The position numbers and the translations under genes were made by a program. Shown one piece after another: positions 16,467-25,846 of a stretch of DNA of 64,000 bases (the first letter of the stretch is position 1; every line of letters starts with the position of its first letter). The stretch is from positions 4,278,001 to 4,342,000 of the forward strand of contig NZ_CP139558.1 of the NCBI RefSeq assembly GCF_034262375.1, read 5' to 3'. Source of the stretch: Mucilaginibacter sabulilitoris. Its GTDB lineage: Bacteria; Bacteroidota; Bacteroidia; Sphingobacteriales; Sphingobacteriaceae. The notes beneath the pieces were generated by a model. That model was not told the DNA's origin, made no database searches, and saw nothing but the letters and a program-made list of their open reading frames with translations.

Positions 16467-17135
16467 TTATATGTCTTTAGCCAATAAAATAATGTCTTTC
16501 CCCTCTATAATATTTTGGGTGTATCCGTTTTGGGTGATATAGATCATGGCCAGTGATAATTCCTGCAAAGTACAAAACCCCTTTGGGTATAAGGCCCGAC
16601 CTATTGGAAACAACCATCCTATGTATTTATAAAAATTGTGGGTGTTTGATAAACCTTCTATAGGTTTAATAAAACCCGGCCTAAAGGCAAATACTTGTTT
16701 AAACGGAAGTTTCATCAGATCATTTTCTGTTTTTCCTTTTACACTGGCCCAGCCTTTACCCTTTTCCTGGCTATCAGTGCCTGCTCCGGACACATAGCAA
16801 AATGTCATTTCCTTATTCAATCTGCTCAGGGTTTCAGCAACATGGATAGTTAGCGTATAGGTTAACCTGTAATACTCATCAACCTTCATACCCACAGACG
16901 AAACACCCAGGCAAAAAAAGCAGGCATTATAATTGGATAATTCATTTTCGATAGCAGAAAGGTTAAAAAAATCGGTATAAATTATTTCTTTAAGCTTAGG
17001 GTGTGAAACCCCTGCGGGCTTCCTGTTGATAACCAAAACCGCTTCAACATCGGGATGCTGTAAACATTCGTGCATTACCCCTTCTCCTACCATTCCGGTG
17101 GCACCGGTTACAATTACCTTTAGCTTCGTTTCCAT
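16467..17135 (-). CDS. NAD(P)-binding Rossmann-fold epimerase-like protein
   Basis: A 222-residue protein with the N-terminal dinucleotide motif VIVTGATGMVGEGVM (about 8-22). VLVINRKPAGVSHPKL follows strand 2, CFFCLGVSSVGM marks strand 4, and VSGAGTD strand 5; the usual YxxxK is altered (KGWASVKGKTENDLM). This places it with atypical short-chain or NmrA/HTATIP2-like epimerases of unknown substrate. It is divergent from the glycan operon that begins near 17233, and functional linkage to it is not evident. Confidence 0.75.
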   Translation of the reverse strand: METKLKVIVTGATGMVGEGVMHECLQHPDVEAVLVINRKPAGVSHPKLKEIIYTDFFNLSAIENELSNYNACFFCLGVSSVGMKVDEYYRLTYTLTIHVAETLSRLNKEMTFCYVSGAGTDSQEKGKGWASVKGKTENDLMKLPFKQVFAFRPGFIKPIEGLSNTHNFYKYIGWLFPIGRALYPKGFCTLQELSLAMIYITQNGYTQNIIEGKDIILLAKDI

Positions 17136-17232
17136 AATTATTTACAAGGTAAAATAAATGTATCTCCCGATATTTTTATTCAGGATCATTGTTAAAAATA
17201 TTAAAATAAAAAGATAATACTTTTTATTTCCG

Positions 17233-17258
17233 GGCAACCCTTTGCTATAAATGAACGA
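17233..17258 (+). promoter_or_regulatory. Putative ECF promoter of GT2-flippase operon
   Basis: GGCAACC (17233-17239), 16 nt, CGA (17256-17258), followed by TATAAT-like sequence. It is the only copy with CGA rather than CGT. It lies 86 bp before the GT2 start at 17345. Confidence 0.62.
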
Positions 17259-17344
17259 TATAATTATATAAAGGTTTACTTTTTATGCTGGGCAGGGCCA
17301 AACCTTACTCCTACCCGGGATTGACAAATTTAAATTATCTACAC

Positions 17345-18169
17345 ATGGTTCCCGTTTCTGTTGTAATTATTACTAAAAACGAAGCTGAAATGATTAGCCG
17401 CAGTATTACTATGCTGAAGCAAATCACTGACGATATTATTGTGGTAGATAATGACAGTACAGATCAAACAGTAAGCATAACCAAACAAAACGGTTGCCGC
17501 GTATATCAGAAAAATTGGGATGGTTATGGAGCTAACAAAAATAAAGGTATTGAATTGGCCCGGTATAACTGGATACTAAGTATTGATGCCGACGAAATAC
17601 CTGACACTGCCTTATTAATTTCAATTGCCCAATTGAAGTTTAATGACAACAATACCGTTTACGATATACCTTTTAAAGCCTATTACGGTAATAAACCCAT
17701 AAACTTTGGTAACTGGGGACGTGATCATCATATCCGTTTGTTTAACCGTACCCGTGTTAAATGGTCCGAACCTCCAGTACATGAAACGCTGATACTCCCG
17801 CGAAATGTAAGTGTAAAAAAACTGAATGGGCATTTACACCATTATTCGGTTAAAAATGCCAGTGAACATGAAGCTAAAATTGTCCATTATGCACAACTTA
17901 GTGCTTTAAAATATTTACAGAGCGGCAAAAAAGCCGGTTTTGTAAAACTATACATTGCTCCTGTATTCCACTTTGTAAAAACATATATATTTCTATTAGG
18001 ATTTTTGGATGGTAAAGAAGGTTGGTACATTGCTAAAATGGCCATGAAAAGTACCTGGTTAAAATATCATTACCTTAGTAAGGCCCAACAAGCACCTAAA
18101 CAAAAAAACTATCAGAATGGCATTCCTGTTATGGCATACGAATATAAAGCTGATATTCATACTGAATAA
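17345..18169 (+). CDS. Glycosyltransferase family 2
   Basis: The ATG at 17345 gives 274 residues starting MVPVSVVIITKNEAEMISR, the standard first strand of a GT-A fold; the frame extends 20 residues upstream without similarity. VVDNDSTDQTV and the metal-binding DADE (SIDADEIPD) are present, with HHIRLFNRTRVKWSEPPVHETL downstream. The layout resembles WaaE/KdtX-type enzymes that decorate LPS core or O-chains. It would add a sugar on the cytoplasmic face. The flippase follows 14 bp later, so the two are probably one operon behind the 17233 motif. Confidence 0.85.
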   Translation: MVPVSVVIITKNEAEMISRSITMLKQITDDIIVVDNDSTDQTVSITKQNGCRVYQKNWDGYGANKNKGIELARYNWILSIDADEIPDTALLISIAQLKFNDNNTVYDIPFKAYYGNKPINFGNWGRDHHIRLFNRTRVKWSEPPVHETLILPRNVSVKKLNGHLHHYSVKNASEHEAKIVHYAQLSALKYLQSGKKAGFVKLYIAPVFHFVKTYIFLLGFLDGKEGWYIAKMAMKSTWLKYHYLSKAQQAPKQKNYQNGIPVMAYEYKADIHTE

Positions 18170-18183
18170 ATCAGGTACCTTTC

Positions 18184-19599
18184 ATGAGTAAAAAACTGGT
18201 TCAAAATCTTTCTGCCAATGCGCTTCAACTGGTAGTTAACCAGTTATTTGGTGTGCTCATGTTTTATGTTCTTTCGATAAATCTTGATAAGCACGATTTT
18301 GGACTGATTAATCTTGCATTAACTGTAGTATTTACCGCATTTAATATTCTTTCATTTGGGATTGACCAGGTAGTAGTTAAAAAGGTAGCCCATGGAGATG
18401 ATGCCGGTTCTGTGCTATCTATTTATGTATTTCATGCGGTTTTTGCAGGATTTTTATTCTACGGGGCTCTTTTGTTAGGACAGTTTTTTTTTGCAGATCA
18501 TAATCAGCTTTACCATCTTATATTGTTTATTGGTGCAGGTAAGCTTATGATCTTTTTTTCAACTCCACTCAAACAAATATCAAGTGGAATGGAAAAATTC
18601 AAATTATTGGCTTATATGCTTGTTGTATCAAATGTGGTAAGGGGTACCGCCTTAGTAATATTGGCAGCAACCCATTTTATGAACACAGATAATATTATAT
18701 TGGTATTCATAGCAGGCGACGCTCTGGAGCTGATTGTTTCTGTTTATCTCTTTAATAAATATACACACATCCCAATATTACCGAGATGGAATAAAGTTGA
18801 ATATACACAACTACTGCGCGAATCGTTACCACAGGTTGGTGTAGTGCTCATTACATCGGCGCTGGCCCGTTTCGATTGGTTATTTATCGGGTTCATGGTT
18901 TCGGCAGTGAAACTGGCGGAGTATAGTTTTGCTTATAAGGTATTTGAAATATCAACCCTCCCGCTGTTAGTTATATCTCCATTACTAATACCGCGATTTA
19001 CTAAATTATTCAAGAATGAAAATTACAAAGGGGACGATCTGAAACTAATTGTAAGAATGGAGATGATCGTTGCTGGCTTTACTGTCCTGTTGATTAATAT
19101 GTGCTGGATCCCGGTTATTGATCTTGTTACCTCAGGCAAATATGGAGCGGTAAATATCCATACTATATTCATATTATCATTATGCCTGCCGTTTATTTAT
19201 CTAACCAATTTTTTGTGGACTATTTTATTTGTGCAGAATAAGCTAAAAATGATCTTCCATATCTTTTTAATTACTTTTAGCATAAACGTTGCCGGTGATT
19301 TACTACTTATACCTTTTTTTGCAAATGAAGGTGCAGCTATAGCCTTTTTAACCTCCTGTGTGATACAAACCATTTTGTTTGTTGCGAAAAACAAGGTTGG
19401 TGAGCTAAAGGATACACTATTTACTTTAGCAAAATGCACAGTTTGTGCTTTGTTAAGTGGTTTACTCGCAAAAGTGTTATTTCAAAATACCTGCCTAAGT
19501 GTAATTATTTCAATTATTTTTTACCTTTTGACATTATTGTTTGCCAGGCAAATAAAATCTGCCGACCGTACAAATCTTCTGAGGATATTGAATTGGTAA
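18184..19599 (+). CDS. Polysaccharide flippase (Wzx-like, oligosaccharide exporter family)
   Basis: A 471-residue inner-membrane protein with about 12-14 hydrophobic helices and few charged loops. The start SKKLVQNLSANALQLVVNQLFGVLMFYVLSINLDKHDFGLINLAL follows the pattern of Wzx/RfbX transporters. The later LARFDWLFIGFMVSAVKLAEYSFAYKVFEI also fits. It would move lipid-linked oligosaccharides across the inner membrane. It sits between a GT2 and a polymerase-like gene, a classical Wzx/Wzy pathway order. Confidence 0.85.
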   Translation: MSKKLVQNLSANALQLVVNQLFGVLMFYVLSINLDKHDFGLINLALTVVFTAFNILSFGIDQVVVKKVAHGDDAGSVLSIYVFHAVFAGFLFYGALLLGQFFFADHNQLYHLILFIGAGKLMIFFSTPLKQISSGMEKFKLLAYMLVVSNVVRGTALVILAATHFMNTDNIILVFIAGDALELIVSVYLFNKYTHIPILPRWNKVEYTQLLRESLPQVGVVLITSALARFDWLFIGFMVSAVKLAEYSFAYKVFEISTLPLLVISPLLIPRFTKLFKNENYKGDDLKLIVRMEMIVAGFTVLLINMCWIPVIDLVTSGKYGAVNIHTIFILSLCLPFIYLTNFLWTILFVQNKLKMIFHIFLITFSINVAGDLLLIPFFANEGAAIAFLTSCVIQTILFVAKNKVGELKDTLFTLAKCTVCALLSGLLAKVLFQNTCLSVIISIIFYLLTLLFARQIKSADRTNLLRILNW

Positions 19600-19627
19600 A
19601 ATAATAAACCATTCGCTCTTCTATACA

Positions 19628-19653
19628 GGCAACCAATCGCATTTTCGGGTCGT
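19628..19653 (+). promoter_or_regulatory. Putative ECF promoter of the polymerase operon
   Basis: GGCAACC (19628-19634), 16 nt, CGT (19651-19653), followed by AATGAT. The start codon of the next gene is 24 bp downstream, so the transcript would have a short leader. Confidence 0.72.
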
Positions 19654-19677
19654 AATGATTGTAAAGAACCCCCGAAA

Positions 19678-21360
19678 ATGTTGACCAGGTCAGTGGCTTT
19701 TTATATTGATAAAATAAAGGGTAAGGTAGATTGGAAACTCCTTACCTTTTTGCTGCTGTTTTTAAATGTAAAGCTTATTGTAAAAATTCCGGTTATTATT
19801 CTTTTTAGTTTATGGCAGTTCAATTTTAAATTCGGTTTTAGTTTTAAAAACTCCCGGCTCCCTCTTTTTTATCCGCTTGTTATAATTATAGCCATTGCTA
19901 ATTTTTTCATACTCAATAACTATCATGATAGTAATTATATCATACTATTATTAACAGGTATTGTTTTTTGGTTTATATGCATATTAGCAATTCACTACCT
20001 TAAATTGGTGGTCGATAATAATGATACAGCTATCATTCATCAAACCATACTTGCATTTTTTGTAATTAATGCCTTAATATCGGTTTTTACACTTGCTATC
20101 ATAGTGCTAAAAACACATGCCATTAATCCCTATACTTATCAGGGACAGTATCAGAAATATTTTATAAGCACAGGCGATTACATAAAGGGTATTACTTTTG
20201 ATACTTCCGTAACCAATGCCATACTTAACGCATTGGGTGTAATTTATTTCCTGACCAGGAAAAATGCCGTTATGCTTTTTGTATGTATGGTTACCATGTT
20301 GCTTACCGGCAGCAATTTTGTTAATGTTATTTTACTTTCAATCCTCTTATTGTTGTTTGTTTTTAAGACAGATCGCTACCAAAAAAGTCTTGTTGTGGTA
20401 TGTGTGGCCTTTCTTGTGGTTTTTATGGCCAAAATATCTCCCCAAAATAATAAATATGTTACCGATACCCTGGCAACCTGGTTTCAAAAGAATAAAGATG
20501 CAGCTTCCGATTCCATTTCATTTCCGTTAGCAGTAACCACTGCTACCCTACCGGTTAATCTGAGGCCCGACAGTACTTTAAACCCTGAAGAACGCAAGCA
20601 AAAAACAGCTATACTGTATCTTGATAGTGTAGGCCGGCTTTTAGATATAATGCGCAAAAAGCAAGAGTTAAAACTCGATAAAAACGTATATCTGGCCGAA
20701 GGCGGACGTATTGCCATACAGGAGCCAGATATTAATGGCTACTTCTACCAAAGTAAGACGGAAACCCCGCCAGAGCAAATGCAACTGGTTGATTTTATCC
20801 GAATACATAAAGAGTCCCTTCCTATATCAGGAAATAATAATTATGTATCACCGCTGCCCGGAAAAGTTACAGGTTTCTTACAAACCATACATCTTTTCAG
20901 CAGACATTCCGAAAGAGCTATTATAGGTACCGGAATTGGTAATTTTTCTTCAAAACTGGCTTTTCGCGCCACCGGATTAAGTTTTGCCGGTGGTTATCCG
21001 AATAAATACATTTATATGGATCGTGATTTCCTGAGAAATCATCTTGATGTGTACCTCAATTTTTTTAGCAAAAGATCAGGATTTCACTCATTAGCCAATA
21101 GTCCATTTTCGGTGTATGATCAGTTACTCGCCGAATATGGCTTGTTAGGCCTTATGGCCCTTATTGTTTTTTACCTGGGATTTTTTGCAAAACATTATAA
21201 GAAGTTAACCTATGGTTTGCCCATTTTATTTTTACTAATGGCTGTTTTATTTACTGATTACTGGTTTGAGCAATTGTCAATAATGGTGTTTTTTGAACTG
21301 CTTTTGTTGCTCAATATTAAAGAGAATGAATTTATTAAACCCGTTGCACATGAATTTTGA
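19678..21360 (+). CDS. Wzy/O-antigen polymerase-like membrane protein
   Basis: A 560-residue protein with about 10-12 membrane helices. A large central loop (about residues 255-455) carries the charged, probably periplasmic region. After it comes a Wzy-like motif (GIGNFSSKLAFRATG and LANSPFSVYDQLLAEYGLLGLMALIVFYLGFF), as in O-antigen polymerases and ligases, where a glycine-rich G-x-G-N loop and a family-typical segment LL-x-E-x-G-x-x-G are common. No catalytic residue can be proven by eye. It is the first gene of a five-gene operon with three glycosyltransferases and a ligase-like protein, and its last 11 bp overlap the next start. Confidence 0.72.
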   Translation: MLTRSVAFYIDKIKGKVDWKLLTFLLLFLNVKLIVKIPVIILFSLWQFNFKFGFSFKNSRLPLFYPLVIIIAIANFFILNNYHDSNYIILLLTGIVFWFICILAIHYLKLVVDNNDTAIIHQTILAFFVINALISVFTLAIIVLKTHAINPYTYQGQYQKYFISTGDYIKGITFDTSVTNAILNALGVIYFLTRKNAVMLFVCMVTMLLTGSNFVNVILLSILLLLFVFKTDRYQKSLVVVCVAFLVVFMAKISPQNNKYVTDTLATWFQKNKDAASDSISFPLAVTTATLPVNLRPDSTLNPEERKQKTAILYLDSVGRLLDIMRKKQELKLDKNVYLAEGGRIAIQEPDINGYFYQSKTETPPEQMQLVDFIRIHKESLPISGNNNYVSPLPGKVTGFLQTIHLFSRHSERAIIGTGIGNFSSKLAFRATGLSFAGGYPNKYIYMDRDFLRNHLDVYLNFFSKRSGFHSLANSPFSVYDQLLAEYGLLGLMALIVFYLGFFAKHYKKLTYGLPILFLLMAVLFTDYWFEQLSIMVFFELLLLLNIKENEFIKPVAHEF

Positions 21361-22318
21361 TACTCCTAAAATAACGGTTTTGATGCCTGCTTATAATGCA
21401 GGTAAGTATATAGGAGAAGCTATTGAATCAGTGCTGCGGCAAACTTTTACTGATTTTGAATTACTGGTTGTTAATGACGGCTCTACCGATAATACAACAG
21501 ATGTGATCCAATCATTTAATGATTCCCGGATAGTGATGATATATCAGGATAATAAAGGAGTAGCGCAGGCACTTAATACCGGGCTAAAATACGCCCGCGC
21601 GCCATTTATTGCCCGGTTTGATGCGGATGACGTATGCCATGTAGAAAGATTGCAATGGCAATATGAGTTTATGATTAACAACCTTGATTATAGTATTATA
21701 GGTTCAGCTGCCGATTATATGGATATGGATGGCACTTACCTTTTTACATCAACGCCACCTGCCATTAGTAATGAAGACATTCAGCAATTGGAACATTCCG
21801 TATGCCCATTTATACACTCTACCGTATTTTATAAAAAAGATGTAGTATTAAAAGCCGGTGGTTATAATGAGCATGCTTATACTTATGAAGACCATTTTTT
21901 ATGGGTAAACATCCTCAAGGACCAAAAAACCTGTAATTTTTTACAACCGCTTATCAAACTACGGTTAAATCCGGAGTCGATAACTATTGACGAGAAATGG
22001 CGCCCGCGCAGATTTCTGGAAATTAAATACACCACCTTAAAAAACCGGAGCATTACTTTGAACGAAGGTAATGAGCTTACGGAATTAGGTATCAAACAAT
22101 ATTCGCCTCAAATAAAAGAAGGGTCATATTATGCCTTATGTGCTAAAAAATTACTGATCAATAGCTATCATCCGCAAAAAGCACGCGTATATGTGACCCG
22201 GGCTATCAGCGTGTCTCCCCTTAGGCTGGATAATTATTTGTTATATACAGTTAGTTACCTGCCCGAAAAACTAATAGTCTGGTTACATAGAATAAGTTCA
22301 GGGAGGGTAACGCAATGA
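21350..22318 (+). CDS. Glycosyltransferase family 2
   Basis: The ATG at 21350 gives 322 residues (MNFDTPKITVLMPAYNAGKYIGEAIESV), overlapping the preceding gene by 11 bp. The GT-A features are LVVNDGSTDNT, FIARFDADDVCHVERLQ (DxD motif) and ED in HAYTYEDHFLW, which is the usual catalytic-acid position. It would transfer one sugar from a nucleotide donor to the growing repeat unit. The ATGA overlap with the following GT4 gene indicates tight coupling. Confidence 0.88.
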   Translation: MNFDTPKITVLMPAYNAGKYIGEAIESVLRQTFTDFELLVVNDGSTDNTTDVIQSFNDSRIVMIYQDNKGVAQALNTGLKYARAPFIARFDADDVCHVERLQWQYEFMINNLDYSIIGSAADYMDMDGTYLFTSTPPAISNEDIQQLEHSVCPFIHSTVFYKKDVVLKAGGYNEHAYTYEDHFLWVNILKDQKTCNFLQPLIKLRLNPESITIDEKWRPRRFLEIKYTTLKNRSITLNEGNELTELGIKQYSPQIKEGSYYALCAKKLLINSYHPQKARVYVTRAISVSPLRLDNYLLYTVSYLPEKLIVWLHRISSGRVTQ

Positions 22319-23388
22319 TTAAAGTAGCTTTTATTACCCGGTCAACCATTTATAGTGTACCCGGTGGAGACACCGTACAGGCCGTACAAACAGCGCGTCA
22401 TCTTAAGGAAATGGGTATAACCGCCGAGATAAAGTTGGCAAATGAAAATATTGCCTATCAAAACTATGATCTGTTGCATTTTTTCAACCTTACCCGCCCC
22501 GCTGATATCCTGTATCATAGTCAAAAGGCCGGAATACCATATGTTGTATCTACCATTTTGTGCAATTATGGCGAGTATGATAAATATCACCGCAAAGGCG
22601 CAGGGCGGCTTTTGCGTTATTTATCAACCGATACCATTGAATATCTTAAATCAATAGCCCGGTATTTGTTGGGGCGCGATAGCCTGGCCAGCCCGTCCTA
22701 TGCCTGGCTTGGTCAACGTAAAAGTATAAAGAATATTCTGAGCCGGGCGGCTATCATATTACCCAATTCAGAATCTGAATACAAGCGAGTTACGCTAACT
22801 TATGAGCATAAGGTAAATCACCTGATAGTACCTAATGGCGCCGATCAAAACTTGTTTCAATATGATGATTCTATCAAAAAAGACGAAAGACTGGTTGTAT
22901 GTGCTGCACGGATTGAGGGAATAAAAAACCAACTGAACTTGATACGCGCCCTTAACCATACCCCATATCGCTTATTGTTGATAGGTACACATGCACCTAA
23001 TCAATTAGCTTATTATCAGGAGTGCCGCAGCATAGCGGCCGATAACGTAACTTTTATTGATCATATACCACAACATGAACTGGTAAAGTATTACCGGCAG
23101 GCTAAAGTGCACATACTACCCAGTTGGTTTGAAACTACGGGTCTCAGCTCTATTGAAGCGGCGCTTATGGGCTGCAATATTGTAACCAGTGATAAAGGCG
23201 ATGTACGAGAGTACTTTGCTCATGATGCTTTTTATTGTGACCCCTCATCGCCTGAGAGCATACTTGCGGCAGTTGAAAAGGCAAGTATAGCTAAATACAA
23301 CGAAAATTTAAGACACCGCATATTGAAAAAGTATACCTGGAAACAAGCTGCTACACAAACTTTAAAAGCCTACCAATCAGTATTATAA
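22315..23388 (+). CDS. Glycosyltransferase family 4
   Basis: A 357-residue GT-B fold enzyme. The N-terminal glycine motif SVPGGDTVQAVQTARHLKEMG and the linker IILPNSESEYKRV precede the start of the second domain, VPNGADQNLF. The C-terminal nucleotide-sugar site is SIEAALMGCNIVTSDKGDVREYFA, the usual E-x7-E region with Glu in SIEA. It overlaps the previous gene by 4 bp and is 2 bp from the next. The sugar specificity is unknown. Confidence 0.87.
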   Translation: MIKVAFITRSTIYSVPGGDTVQAVQTARHLKEMGITAEIKLANENIAYQNYDLLHFFNLTRPADILYHSQKAGIPYVVSTILCNYGEYDKYHRKGAGRLLRYLSTDTIEYLKSIARYLLGRDSLASPSYAWLGQRKSIKNILSRAAIILPNSESEYKRVTLTYEHKVNHLIVPNGADQNLFQYDDSIKKDERLVVCAARIEGIKNQLNLIRALNHTPYRLLLIGTHAPNQLAYYQECRSIAADNVTFIDHIPQHELVKYYRQAKVHILPSWFETTGLSSIEAALMGCNIVTSDKGDVREYFAHDAFYCDPSSPESILAAVEKASIAKYNENLRHRILKKYTWKQAATQTLKAYQSVL

Positions 23389-23390
23389 CC

Positions 23391-24518
23391 ATGAAACTAC
23401 GCATAGCCATATTAGGAACCAGGGGCATACCAAACTATTACGGTGGATTTGAACATATATCAGAATACGTTTCGGCCGGTTTGGTAAAACGTGGGCACTC
23501 GGTAACCGTTTATAATTCGCATAATCATCCTTATACAGCCAATAGCTGGAATGGCGTAGAGATAAAACATTGTTATGATCCCGAATACCTGATAGGCACC
23601 GCCGGTCAGTTTGTATATGATATGAACTGCTTGCTCGACGCCCGCAAAAGCAAATATGATGTGGTTTTGATAATGGGCTACACCAGCAGTTCAGTATGGG
23701 GTAAGTTGTATCCTAAAAACAGCACCATTATTACCAATATGGATGGCATGGAGTGGAAAAGATCAAAGTACTCTAAACCTGTGCAGCGGTTTTTAAAGTA
23801 TGCCGAAAAGCTGGCTGTACAATACAGTCAGTATTATGTTTCTGATTCGTTGGTTATAAAGTCATATCTGGCTGATAAATACCATATTAACAGTGCGTAT
23901 ATTCCGTATGGGGCCGATGTTTATTCGGAACAGGAACGTGAGCAATATGAATTTAAAGAAGCTTTAAAGGAAGATTACTTTTTGCTGATGGCACGCATGG
24001 AGCCCGAAAACAATATTGAAACTATTTTAGAAGGGTTTAACAAAAGTAACTCGAACAAAAAGTTTAAGGTTTTGGGCGATACAGGTAACCGCTTTGGCAA
24101 GTTTATTACCCACAAGTTTAAGAACGACAACCGCATAGAATTTAAAGGTGCCATTTTTGATACTCCTAAAGTACGTTCATTACAAAATAACTCTTACTTA
24201 TATTTTCATGGACATAGTGTGGGTGGTACAAACCCCTCTTTGCTTGAGGCCATGGCCAGTGAGGCTTTGATAGCCGCGCATAATAACCCTTTTAATAAAT
24301 CGGTACTTAATACAGATGCATTTTATTTTTCAAACGCTGTTGAAGTAAGACACCTTGTTGAGAACGTACAAAGAAAAGATCTCGAAAAAAACATGGTACT
24401 GAACAATCTTCATAAAATTCAATACCAGTTTAACTGGGAAAGTGTGATAAATCAGTATGAGGAATTTATTATAGAAACCCATAAACACTCAAATAATGAA
24501 AGAATTATTGCTCATTAA
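23391..24518 (+). CDS. DUF1972 domain glycosyltransferase (rhamnosyltransferase-like)
   Basis: A 375-residue GT-B enzyme beginning MKLRIAILGTRGIPNYYGGFEHISEYVSAGL, the hallmark of the DUF1972 N-terminal domain. GLVKRGHSVTVYNSH, MNCLLDARKSKYDVVLIMG and NMDGMEWKRSKYSKPVQRFLKYAE follow the family closely. DUF1972 proteins include rhamnosyltransferases of exopolysaccharide and O-antigen loci. In the C-terminal domain, GTNPSLLEAMASEALIAAHNNPFNK is the donor-binding segment. It overlaps the downstream ligase-like gene by 23 bp. Confidence 0.87.
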   Translation: MKLRIAILGTRGIPNYYGGFEHISEYVSAGLVKRGHSVTVYNSHNHPYTANSWNGVEIKHCYDPEYLIGTAGQFVYDMNCLLDARKSKYDVVLIMGYTSSSVWGKLYPKNSTIITNMDGMEWKRSKYSKPVQRFLKYAEKLAVQYSQYYVSDSLVIKSYLADKYHINSAYIPYGADVYSEQEREQYEFKEALKEDYFLLMARMEPENNIETILEGFNKSNSNKKFKVLGDTGNRFGKFITHKFKNDNRIEFKGAIFDTPKVRSLQNNSYLYFHGHSVGGTNPSLLEAMASEALIAAHNNPFNKSVLNTDAFYFSNAVEVRHLVENVQRKDLEKNMVLNNLHKIQYQFNWESVINQYEEFIIETHKHSNNERIIAH

Positions 24519-25818
24519 TGATACTAAGGTTAATAAAATCAGTTATTACCATATACTATTGTTAATGGCAAGCTTGCCATTCGATCTTTTTTATAGTCAT
24601 ATTATACTTATAAGCTTTGCTCTTCACACTTTCATTCATTTAAAAAAGGAAAAACTCAGATCGTTGGTTTCTTTAAAAATGCTTGTTTTACCTTCAGTTT
24701 TATTTATAACTATAATTGCCACCATTTATACTATAAATATCCCTGCAGCATTTTCAGAGTGGACACTCCGGATTCCAATCTTGGTTTTCCCTATACTTTT
24801 TTCACTCAATGAACTCGATCTGAAAAAATACCGATCAAATCTTTTGCTTGCCTTTTCCCTTATTTGTACCGTTACGGTTTTTTTCCTGTTTTTCATTGTT
24901 CTAATTACCATAAAGTATTATCATCTGCCTTTAAAGGATATTTTTGCTGAAGGCTTTACCAACCATAATTTTTCAGGACCTATCAAGATACATGCTAGCT
25001 TTTTCTCCTTGCAGTTAGTTATAGCGCTGGTTAATTTATTGATTATCCTGATGAAAGGTGAAACATCACCCCTGCTAAAGAAATTGTATGTTTTGAGTTG
25101 TCTTATCCTGGTATGCGGTATTATTCAGCTTAGCTCAAAGTCAATACTGCTTATTTTATTTGCAGTGGTTAATATCGTACTCCCTTATTACCTGTTAAAG
25201 GGTAAAAAGTGGAGAAATTTTGTGCTAACCGGTTTTGCTATCTCATCCGTAATCATTGCAGGGGTTTTAAGTGTGCCCATTTTTCAGGAACGATTAGTAA
25301 AACTTTTCAGGGAAGACCTAACAACAAATAAGACAGTGCCCAGGAACTCCGATTCGCGGATAGAACGATGGCGTGTAGCTACAGAACGCATTAAAGAAAA
25401 ACCTATTATAGGTTATGGATCGGGTTCAGAAATTGGCTTGTTAAAAGATGATTTCTATAACGCCAAACTATATAGTTCATTCCTGTACGGTTTAAATTCA
25501 CACAATCAGTATATCAGTTTTGCATTAAAATCCGGGATTTGGGGATTGTTAATTTATTTACTAACGCTTATTTACGGTTTTAAAGAAGCCACAAAACAAA
25601 GAGATGTAATATTCATCAGCTTTATGCTGGTAATCGCTTTTATATCCGTAACTGAAAATGTACTTGATGTTGATAAAGGAGTAATGTTTTATAGTTTTTT
25701 CTTTTCCTTTTTTAGCTTTTCAAATATTGAAAATGAGCGGGTTATTACCAGACAGCCAAGCCCTGATGATTATTTGAGTACGCTGGCAACCAAGCCCTTA
25801 CCCGTTACGTCATATTAG
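24496..25818 (+). CDS. O-antigen ligase family membrane protein
   Basis: A 440-residue protein with about 11 membrane helices. The Wzy_C/WaaL-type region IERWRVATERIKEKPIIGYGSGSE and LNSHNQYISFALKSGIWGLLIYLLTLIYGF carries the conserved His of the H-N-x-Y/F motif in the large periplasmic loop. Ligases join finished glycan to lipid A core or another acceptor in the periplasm. Together with the 19678 gene this cluster has two polymerase/ligase-like proteins, one presumably the polymerase. The last 34 bp of its coding frame carry an ECF-type promoter for the next gene. Confidence 0.83.
   Translation: MKELLLINDTKVNKISYYHILLLMASLPFDLFYSHIILISFALHTFIHLKKEKLRSLVSLKMLVLPSVLFITIIATIYTINIPAAFSEWTLRIPILVFPILFSLNELDLKKYRSNLLLAFSLICTVTVFFLFFIVLITIKYYHLPLKDIFAEGFTNHNFSGPIKIHASFFSLQLVIALVNLLIILMKGETSPLLKKLYVLSCLILVCGIIQLSSKSILLILFAVVNIVLPYYLLKGKKWRNFVLTGFAISSVIIAGVLSVPIFQERLVKLFREDLTTNKTVPRNSDSRIERWRVATERIKEKPIIGYGSGSEIGLLKDDFYNAKLYSSFLYGLNSHNQYISFALKSGIWGLLIYLLTLIYGFKEATKQRDVIFISFMLVIAFISVTENVLDVDKGVMFYSFFFSFFSFSNIENERVITRQPSPDDYLSTLATKPLPVTSY
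25785..25810 (+). promoter_or_regulatory. Putative ECF promoter inside the end of the ligase gene
   Basis: GGCAACC (25785-25791), 16 nt, CGT (25808-25810), followed by CATATT. It lies in the coding sequence of the upstream gene but 36 bp before the TTG start of the nucleotidyltransferase gene, the same placement as at the intergenic copies. Confidence 0.65.
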
Positions 25819-25846
25819 TATAAATCCATTTTAATCATTCAATACA

